Assembly (NCBI GenBank): GCA_036897625.1
Contig: JAYMTA010000089.1
Coordinates: 1-43,378, forward strand
DNA length: 43,378 nt
Source: Pelargonium cotyledonis
Taxonomy: Eukaryota > Streptophyta > Magnoliopsida > Geraniales > Geraniaceae
Direction: 5' to 3'
A model generated the notes under the pieces. It was not told the DNA's origin and made no database searches. It saw only the letters and a program-made list of their open reading frames with translations. The translations under genes and the position numbers were made by a program. Shown here in pieces: positions 34,572 through 43,378 of this stretch (position 1 is its first letter; each line of letters opens with the position of its first letter).

Positions 34572-37500
34572 CTAGTTGAGCTGTGTAAGGGGAGTTCGTG
34601 GTATCAAAGACGGTTTTGTATCCTTCACTTCAAATGACTCGAAGGAATTATTTTCCCGAAATTCTTCGAGAAGCACTTCCATTGGCATTGCTCTAAGCGA
34701 TTCAATAATTCCTTTACTAGGAATCTCTGGTTCCGATCTAGTAGGAGTTGTGCCACTATGCTCACAATCCTGCACATTATATCCCGGACAATGCATCAAG
34801 GTACAAGGTAATGATGGCACATGATTCATGACACATGCGCTAGCTAGATACAAGAAACAGATTCCAAAATTGCTATTCAACATTGTAACAAATAGAAAAC
34901 AAAATCGACCAATACCTTGTACTGCTGCTGGAAGGTTTCGTTTGCCTTTTCTTCCATAATTGCTGCTTGCCCAGAATGATCTTCCTGTAGATTCTCCAAG
35001 GTATTGACATGAGCTTCAATGGCTTCTAAGATTCCAGATATAGATCCTCGTTCCTCCTCTGAAACATCTGCGAGAATTGTGAATATTCATAGTTATGATT
35101 TTGTAAAATATGTAATATCCAAACAGCATTTGTAGAATACTAAGTGAAATATAAAACTCACTGTCAATGTGCTGGAACATATCGTCACTACTTTTGGCGA
35201 CATCCTGCTCTGCTGCAACCCGTGCAGAACCAATCTCAAGATCATGTTGCTCGTTACTATCACATACATTCCTGCAGCAAAGGATTTTGAAACTTACTTT
35301 AGTTTGGTATATATTCAAATGGATAATGCTCATAATGGCTTAAAGAACAAGACATGTTAACTACTGACCTGATAAAAGACACCATCGACGAAACATGCTT
35401 ATTGCCCATCTCATTGACAGACTCATTTGTCTTTTGGCAATGCTTGAAAGCAGACTCGGCAGTGTTTACACTGGTTCAAATAAAAGAGGAAGTGAGGCCT
35501 AGATGAATAATAAGTGTGGATCCAAATCCAGACTTTCAACATTTCATAAGACAAATACTGACCATTGTTGCAATAGAACTTCAATTCGACAATGCTTAGC
35601 AGCAGAGTAATCAGCAGTATCTTTGGCATCATTCCCCGCTTGCATAGAAAATGTCTGCCATTTTCGTTTAGCATCTACAGTTATATCCTCCATTGTGGAA
35701 ACATGTCCATCTAAAAATGACTTGTTTCCAACTGCTGTTTCTCTCATGCCAACAAGCCTTGTATCCACCTGTCAGATAGGTGGTCAACCTATCTTTAAAA
35801 CAGGGCAACACAACAAAAGAAAAGACAAATTTGGAGAGAGAAAAAACTTACCAGATCTTTTTGGCGACGGATGTGATTGGAAACTAGAGTTGTCATGTCA
35901 GCAATAAGCTTCTCGGCATCAGATTTTGACTGTTCCTGCAGATCATAAGAGCTACATGTCACCATGTATGATTCTGACCACTATGATACATGTTGAAAAA
36001 AATATCCTTGTATAGTTGTACCTCATAAGCCTTCTCGAATTCAGCTAAGCTTTTCAATTGAATTTCATTGACTTGTGTAGCGTGATCTTGAAGCTGTTTT
36101 GATTCTTCCAGCAGCTTATTAAGCAAACTGTCAGTGTACTTGGATATGTCCTTTGTCTGTTCAACACTGGCATTGAATCTCTTTTGAATATACAAAGAAC
36201 AATCACAAAATTAGAAGTAATGGAATACAAATCTAATAGTCAAAAGAAAACAAGATAAAGATAAGTTGTACAATGAAAGCATCAAACCTTTGACCAGAAA
36301 GTAAAATAAGGGTTAAATACAATGGTACAAACCTTACGCAAATCCCTAGCAAAAAGTGCCATTTCTCCTTGATGAGTTGAAAGATTACTTTGAAGATCAT
36401 CAAATATGGACTTAGCTTCACCAGCCTCAGATGCTAATAACTAATGCCCAAAAAAATGCAAAACATCAACTAAATAATAAAAGAGCCAACACGTAAATAC
36501 AAATAAATATATAACTCGTAAGGGGACAAACACTAGCAAAACTCAAATTTGCTACCTACTTCTTCAATAGACTGTGCATTAGAAGTCGTCAAAGATGATA
36601 TTTCCTCCAGATTAGCATTACAGCTAGCCTTGTTCAAACGCACAACATTTTGCACTGCCTCAATGTGAGAATTGTACAGAGTCCTAGAAGCTGTCACTTT
36701 CTTCTTCAAATCCATAACAGCCTAAATACATGAGAGTAATTGAACTTGATTAATTGACATATAATAAACAAATATTGAAGGTAGATTATACAAGTTTTGT
36801 AAAGCTATAATTGTTATACGAATAAAAATAAAAATCATTCCCTGGAAAACAAGCATCAAGGAGTTATTTAGTTGTATACCTTATTGTGTGTATCTAGAAA
36901 TGATCGACACAGTGTCTCGACACACTGAAGATGCTCATTTTGCCTAGTCTTCGAGGTGGCCACCACGTTGCAAAGAGATCCAATTTGCTTCACTAGCTCC
37001 TCTTGAAAGTTGTTCACGGTTGATCTATTATCAGCATTTAATTTATCTTCTCTAGCTACAAAAATCATAAATGAGTTACAGTCAGAACCAATGGTGAACC
37101 AACTGTAACACTTCACAGCTATCAATCAATTTAGAGACAGTACCAATTTTTTGAAACAACAAGGTGTTATCCTGATACGCTTTCTCCAAGTCAGACTGTA
37201 AAATGCATGCTTGCTGGGTCAACGCATTTTCTGTTTCGCATACATGATAATAATATTATTGTTACTACAGCGCAAATAGAATAGAGATAATCATAATAAT
37301 AAAGCGAGAAAGTCATTAGTGCATACCTGCTTTCTTCTGTTCAGATATAATAAAATCCTTTTGTCTCAGAGTATACTGACATTTCTTTAGGTCAACCTCA
37401 GTGCTGGCAAGCAATTTAGACGTTCTGTCCAAATTTTTCTGAACAGCACTTATTTTATTAGTTCTAAGAAATGACAAGTCTAGAACTATTTGCAAAATTG

Positions 37501-40500
37501 TGAACTAACTTACCTCAGTGGAGTCAAGTTTGCTACTCAAATCAGAGCACTGCCGAACCTGAGCAACATATTTATCTTGCAAATCCTCAAGTTGCTATAA
37601 ATAACAGAGAAAACATGTAAGAAGTCAATCTAAGTATCACAGAAATGGCAACTATATACCAGAACAGCATCGAGCAAACAAACCTTCTGATTGTTCTCTA
37701 TTGTAACCCCCATTTGTTCAATTTGATCAGCCATAGCCTGTACAAAAAGAGAACAGATGACCACAATAGATAATTCATGTTTTCAAAAAAGATGAGTTGC
37801 CATTGGTGAATATACATTTTGAGACTAAAAACACCAAAGAACAATACCAAAACCAGTGTGTAAGAGAAAATCATACCACTCAGAACAGAAGCATATGCAT
37901 ATGAGATACATGATAAGAGAAAAATTGGACAAACTATATACCTTCCTTTCACTCTCCTCCTGAATGTAGCGATCTCTTGGAATATAGACACCATTTTTCT
38001 CACGTGCACAATAAACCTCTGGAAAACCACTAAATTAAGTCAACATAAGTATCACCTGGCAGTCTGAAACAACTAGCACTAGCAGCTAAAGTTCTACAAT
38101 CTACACCAAACCCAGTAGAGCCAACTATCTTACCTGCCTTAAGACGTTCGATTTCACCGTAAAGGTCTTTTATAAGAGTTGATTTCATCATCTTTTGGTT
38201 AACCTGTAAAATAACATAAGAATGTACCCATCAAATACCAAAGATTAGTGAACAAGTACCCTAAATATATGATACACATTTTGAACCAGTACACTAAGAA
38301 TATGATACACAGACACACATAAATTAAGAACTTTGTATGAAATAGCACTATACAAAGAATTCACAAAACAAGATAGAACAATTGACAACATCTTACTGGA
38401 GTATAGGTCTATAGGAACTCTAATATTAAATTAACAGGAATTTAATGCAACAAACCTCAGGCTTGTTTCTTATATTCTTGGCCCTGTGAGCATAGTCCAA
38501 TGTACTTAGAGTTTCCTCCAGACAATGAACAGCAGGTGAAACTGTGGCTATAATGCATGTCTTGGTTCTCCCACCAAGCGAATCACGCAGCAATCTTGTA
38601 AGCTTACTATCCCTGTAAGGGATGTGTCCAAGATGCTCCACAAGAGCATTGATGACACGTCCTAAAGTGAGTAAACTCTTGTTGATCTCTCCAGCTTCCC
38701 TTGCTCGACCCTGTTAGATATTGAGCATGGATATACAGAGAACCATATACATTTGTTACTATGATGTTAAACCATGAAATCCCAACCATAATATCAAAAC
38801 CACAATGTAACTATTTATACCTCCCTAGCACCAGAACGAGATATGTTCTCTGACCCAGCTAGATCAACAAGATTCAACTTCCCACATTTAATTAGTTCTT
38901 CACCTTCTGGAGTTGCTTCCTTTATGTGTATTGTAATGGAAAAAAGAGAATGTGACCGACTGAAATCAAAGGCAAATTTGTAGTTAAGCAATGCAAAGCT
39001 GAAAAACTTCTTTCAGTCCACACATGAACAATTTTAAGCACTTAAACCGTCACCTTGATTGTTTGTTCAATAAAGTCTCTGCAGTACGACGTTTTGCAGA
39101 ACCCCTTTCCAGCAGAGTAAAAATTTCACTAGCACTTGCAACAATTTCTTCCTCCAAACCTCTTACAAGAACTCCTCCTTTCCCGTCTTCCATCAGAGGC
39201 AACGGCTTTTTCTGCTTCTCCTCCAGAGCAACTCTTGAAATTTCTTCAGGGGCAAGCAAGTCAGTAATCTCCTCATTGTACAGCTCTAAAAAAGTAACTT
39301 TGACACTGTACTCTGCATTCTGGCCCTCAAGTGTATCAAATATCTGCTTAACAGCTCTGGGTATCACTCCTGCTTCTGGAGGCAATGCACCGTTGGGTCC
39401 AGCCTGCCACATGTTCACATGACATTTATGATTCCTGCAGTCTTATTAAGAGAAAGAGGTTGTCTAAACAACAGTTTACACATAACAATAAGATTCACCA
39501 AAGCGTACCTTTGCCCTTTTGCATTCGCCTTCCATTGTATATGTTTTCCCTGTGCCAGTTTGACCATAAGCAAAAATTGTACAGTTGAAGCCTTCTAGAA
39601 CTTCATTTACAATGGGAATCACTGCCTGATCGAAAAGATCTTTCTGCTGAGCTGTAGGTCCAAATACCTGCATGTACCATAGTATCTCAGCATCGACCCT
39701 ATAGTTTATCACTAAGTTCCTACAGATAACTTTACATCAACTTGCAGTACAAAAATTAGGATGGAGAATGTTACTAATTTTTATTAAGTTCTACAGATGG
39801 TATTGCATCAGAGCATAGAGTTGTGTGGGATGGGATGAATGCCGCCAAGCTCGGCAGTAACTTCTAAAACCCAAGTAGAGTAACAAGGTGTTTGGGAAAT
39901 CAAATATGTTTCACCCAATTATGAATCACTTATAACCACTCTCCGCTCTCTCCTAAGGAGTAAACTTAATGGGTGTTTTGAATGCATATTAGAACCTTGG
40001 TAATAGAATAAATAACTATCCATGGAATGACTAACAAAACTAAAACGAACCTCGAAGATAAAGACTACCCAAATTTGCATGGTTAGCAACTAGTTACAGT
40101 GTACCAAATTCCAGAAACAAGGAAACCTTAGTGAACTAATTAGCTTAATTTTCAACATAATACATAAAATCAAACAAAACAGACCTTGTCAAATGTGAAA
40201 ACCCTATCAATATGCTTCCCAGCAATATTCTGGGACACTGCAACCTCTCTCTGGTAATCATTGCAAGTAACAACCTGCGGCGCGTTGTTCCTCAACTCCT
40301 CGTCACTAAACGGCCTGAAAATCAGCCAAAAAACAGCAAAACCTCAGCAAATCAAAACCCAAAAACATTGGAAAATAACAGTCTCTGTTATCCAGATACA
40401 AGATCCACAAATCCAGAAATTGAGAACAAAAAACAAAATAGATCAATGAAGAGCGAGAACTGAGTGTACCTGCACCGGAGGAGGACCTGGACATTGACGC

Positions 40501-40528
40501 CTTTCTCTTTCTCGTGGCGACCGGACAT
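34572..40528 (-). CDS. KRP125: Kinesin-5 (BimC/Eg5-type) mitotic motor
   Basis: A plus-end motor that crosslinks antiparallel microtubules in spindle and phragmoplast. Twenty-two minus-strand exons begin 40528-40470, 40314-40185, 39667-39509, 39403-39054, 38959-38821, 38710-38456 and continue 38203-38134, 38018-37942, 37737-37684, 37594-37514, 37438-37327, 37230-37144, 37055-36880, 36721-36560, 36440-36333, 36180-36022, 35935-35852, 35768-35563, 35470-35369, 35271-35162, 35067-34916 and 34769-34572. Total 1009 aa, normal for the family. The motor has P-loop GQTGTGKT (residues 98-105), switch I NKQSSRSHS, switch [10 protein letters not shown] and neck [12 protein letters not shown] coiled-coil stalk follows, then a tail with the BimC-type [12 protein letters not shown] and a C-terminus [13 protein letters not shown]. 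It closely resembles Arabidopsis KRP125 proteins. An MSA-like element upstream fits G2/M expression. Confidence 0.95.
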
Positions 40529-40742
40529 CTTGAGTTCAACGGAACTGTGTAAATCGCCGCCAACACCGAACAGATCGAAAATCAGCACCAAATGCTTCTC
40601 TCTCTCTTTCTCTCTCTATCTCTCTCTCTCTTCACTCAGTGACTCACTGTCTTTACAGAATCGAAATGCGAAGAGAGAGAGCGGGCGAGGAAGGATATTT
40701 GAATTTTTGAGACCCGCTCTCTCGGTTTATATCCAACGGTCC
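40529..40742 (-). promoter_or_regulatory. Kinesin-5 5' UTR/promoter with MSA-like element and CT/GA tract
   Basis: TCCAACGGTCC (40732-40742), about 205 bp upstream of the ATG, matches the M-phase-specific activator consensus (YCYAACGGYYA) in 10 of 11 positions. A second AACGG core lies at 40538-40542 in the probable leader. A CT-rich tract (about 40597-40632; GA on the gene strand) lies between. MSA elements bind three-repeat MYB factors and drive G2/M genes in plants. Confidence 0.55.
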
Positions 40743-42540
40743 GCCTTTCTGGATATAGATCGGACGGTGAGGGCGCTGTTCGAACTTGAAATATGCCAGT
40801 GATGCATGTGTAATGACCTTTTTGACCTTTCCATCTGTCTGTCTGGCAGTGGGGTTGGATACTGGATTCGCAAATTAAGCCCATTTATGAGCAGTGAATA
40901 ATGACGGCCCAGTTCTATTATAATTTTGGTTTTTTTAATTGCAAGATGTTATTGGGCTTTCGGCCCATAAAGTGGGTGCTATCAAAACCAATTGTTAATC
41001 TTTGGTCAGAATGGTTAAAAGTAACAAGCCCTTTAACAGTTAACTCTTATTTAGGATATTTAGGATGTTTGTCATTTTAGAACCCGGCACTAAAATTTGT
41101 ATAGTATTCCAATCGACCTTCTACCGCTAGTTCTTAACTGACACGTCATCGACACCGTTCACGTTGATCTCCATGTATGCATAATCCCCCACGTCAACTT
41201 TCTCTTCTACTAAGTGTGAGGCTGGAACATTTGCAAAGCTCTGTTAGACTGAATTCCTAAAACTAATTTTGTTACAAAAAAAAGTAAATCAAACCGGTGC
41301 ATAAAATTTTGACATGAGTTTAAATTGTCATTTTTAGTTGAAAGACTCGTCGTCTGTGCTACACAAAAAAAGAACAACTGGGATCCACACCTCATACTAT
41401 GTTACCAAAATCAACTACTTGAAATAACTTTCTTTGTATATGATACAAATTTTATAATTGGAAGAAATTAAACATTTAATGTGTCATTTGATGACATTGA
41501 ATTTGAGCATACGTTGTGTAGGTGAGGGAAAAGACAGAGACACACTCTGCGAAACTAATCTGAGGAGATACAATGGCACATGGGATGGGACTGCTCCTAT
41601 ATTAATTTACATTATCAAATCACACCTAACAAACAATGTGCATTTCTGTGATGGCTCATAAACACTTCAATTTTTTCGGATGGGTCCATTGAAAGTAATC
41701 GTTTACGTTTCACATATATATTTTATAATTTTTTTTTTTTGAGGAAATATTTATAAATAATATTTAATTTGTGATAACTTGATATATAATATACCATTAT
41801 ACACTATGTTTATACCATCATTATTCACTGCTCAAATATTTTAATGTACTATAATAAGTTTTGACCACTTATTAGTGTATAACTCTTCAATGTTATTCTC
41901 AAAAAAAAAAAAAAAAAAAAAAAAAAACCACTCAATGCCCGTAAAAAAAAAATTGAAAAAAAAATTTTTTTTTTAAATCAATAAATATAAACAAATATAT
42001 TACAAAATTAAAACTTTTTCATTTTCTACTATAAATATTTTCATTATGTGAATTATAATGTTACATTTTAAATGTTTTAGATATTTATGGCATTATTCAA
42101 ACTATGAAATTTAAATTTCATGACAATGATGTCGGTATGGATCGATTCACACTTTATAGTAACACCAGTTGCAACCAATTTCTTACCTAAAATGTGGCAA
42201 AAATAAAAGTACTTCAAAGAGTGTGGCATCAGAAAAAACAGAAATACACATCAAATATGCAAAAGTTAGTATGAAATTAGGAATGCACAATGAGGGCAAA
42301 AAATGCAGTCACTTGTGGAATGAAATACCAGTGGTTATTTATGACTCAGACCACCGAAAGTGAAACCTTTAAATTTCACATTCTCTGCATTTCTCTATAT
42401 ATACAAACATAAAAAAAAGTTTTTGAGTTTCTTCTTCCCCTTATAATGTTTGAGTAGATTTTAAAAGCTATTTGCAATAATTTGGGATGTGTGTATGTGT
42501 GTGTCTAGGGAAAGGAAAAGGAATATGAGCCAAGAATTTG
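40743..42540. other. Intergenic AT-rich region
   Basis: No gene is supported. It contains a pure A tract (about 41901-41927), adjacent A/T homopolymers (41943-41975) and long AT-rich stretches. Open frames at 41458-41661 and 42169-42363 have no recognisable similarity. Confidence 0.45.
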
Positions 42541-42710
42541 TTGGCTTAGTCTAAGCCAAGCCAATGAGATGATTATATCTCAATAAGTTTCACTCATACC
42601 CATTCAAGTGAATTGGTGGGAGCGGAGCGACCCGCCCAAATCCAATAATTTTAATGAGGTGTCAACACCTCATTAATGGCTTAGCCTAAGTCAAAAATTA
42701 ATTGGCTTAG
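42541..42710. repeat. Fold-back, MITE-like block
   Basis: TTGGCTTAG and CTAAGCCAA form a 9-bp palindrome with a single central T at 42541-42559, and TTGGCTTAG recurs at 42702-42710. CTAAGCCAAGCCAATGAG (42551-42568) is inversely related to CTCATTAATGGCTTAG (42669-42684). TTAATGAGGTGT/ACACCTCATTAA (42651-42676) is a 12-bp-arm hairpin with a 2-nt loop. No coding capacity. Ends and target duplication are not certain because the adjacent LTR element begins at 42711. Confidence 0.5.
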
Positions 42711-43378
42711 TGTCACGGACCGAGAGGAACGGACCCGTGAGTTGCCCCAAATCCCCCATTTCCGGAGAGAGAGGGCCTACCTTATCCATGAGCGTCAAGC
42801 ATAATAAGCACATATCCTGGCAAAAGAGGTTATACCTGCACAAGTATCACACTGATCAGTATCCGTCTCGCAAGTATTGGAGTATGCCACATGGCGAAGA
42901 CCACCCTTTTAGGCGCCTAGGGAAGACTGTTCTCGCGGGACGTTACATTCTCCCCCACTCAATCCGCGAACGCCTTCGTCGCGGACAAAATTATGCTGAT
43001 ATCACTTCCTTGTGCCCTGCGCCCTGTGCAGCATGCTTCCAAGGCAATTAGTATACCCCGGCCAAAACCCTACCCTTAGGGCGCAACTCTTGTGCTAGGC
43101 CGTTTTCCGTCCCCCTTTTGAACCTTCCTAAAAGGCACACATAATCCCAAGGTATGACGTTCACCCAACGTAGTACGTCGTTAAACACTAGACGTCGGTC
43201 TTCTTGTACTCCATCGTCCTTTGCTGTATCCACGCTTGAGCCCATGATTCTTCTCATAGATCATTCAGGAGACCTATGCCACTGCGAACCATCTGCATCT
43301 GCCACATGCGGAGGATGGTTCGCTACGTGTCCAGAACCCGCTCTGATACTACTTGTCACGGACCGAAAGGAACGGACC
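42711..43378 (-). mobile_element. TRIM-type miniature LTR retrotransposon, right LTR truncated by the window
   Basis: The left LTR (42711-42947, 237 bp) starts TGTCACGGACCGAGAGGAAC and ends ACGTTACA. A second LTR start, TGTCACGGACCGAAAGGAAC, begins at 43354 and leaves the window. Immediately inside the right LTR, GCTCTGATACTA (43340-43351) is the reverse complement of a tRNA-iMet primer-binding site (TGGTATCAGAGC, one mismatch). Immediately inside the left LTR, TTCTCCCCCACTC (42948-42960) is the complement of a polypurine tract. Both place the element on the minus strand. The internal region is only ~406 bp and lacks gag-pol. A 69-codon open frame (43257-43048, minus) may be a gag remnant or chance. 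Confidence 0.85.

Noticed and set aside
43048-43257. Minus-strand open frame as a gag protein of the retrotransposon
   Set aside because: Only 69 codons with no zinc knuckle or recognisable gag motif; kept as a note in the TRIM entry.

Overview
This window is nuclear DNA from a flowering plant, most likely a eudicot. The genes are split by AT-rich GT–AG introns, and the promoters carry plant telo-boxes and site II motifs. Plant-specific families are present: cell-wall invertase with its 9-bp mini-exon, plant kinesin-5 and plant SNX1. There is also a plant-type nuclear tRNA, SINEs and a miniature LTR retrotransposon. Gene models were built by hand from splice signals, reading-phase continuity and remembered family sequences. 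I cannot name the species.

Layout. Plus strand: SNX1 retromer sorting nexin (1041-5874); a small predicted plastid protein of unknown function (6267-8481); a long GMC oxidoreductase fused to an alpha/beta-hydrolase with a C-terminal membrane anchor, apparently damaged in its hydrolase half (9114-13726); tRNA-Leu(UAG) (14448-14527); an ABHD11-like hydrolase (14707-17964); an intergenic stretch with two SINEs, each flanked by clear target-site duplications; 40S ribosomal protein uS11/S14 (19472-21548); and a ubiquitin–eL40 fusion gene with an unusual insertion at the ubiquitin/ribosomal-protein junction (22994-23767). Minus strand: a cell-wall invertase (29881-33475) and a kinesin-5 mitotic motor (34572-40528). 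The right edge holds a fold-back, MITE-like block and a TRIM-type miniature LTR retrotransposon that runs off the window.

The most interesting region is 24.1-29.4 kb. It holds two tandem, diverged units of about 2.5 kb, each descended from a canonical ubiquitin–eL40 gene whose coding exons are ruined. The introns of both units preserve a box C/D RNA recognisable as U14 snoRNA, because both of its 18S rRNA complementarities are intact. Unit A also carries a second C/D snoRNA predicted to guide 18S rRNA methylation at C38. Unit A's promoter keeps three site II motifs, a duplicated telo-box and a TATA box. The natural reading is a ribosomal-protein gene that decayed into a non-coding snoRNA host, next to a coding ubiquitin–eL40 paralogue of a different sequence type. 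Ribosome-related genes (uS11, ubiquitin–eL40, snoRNAs) therefore sit together between 19 and 29 kb.
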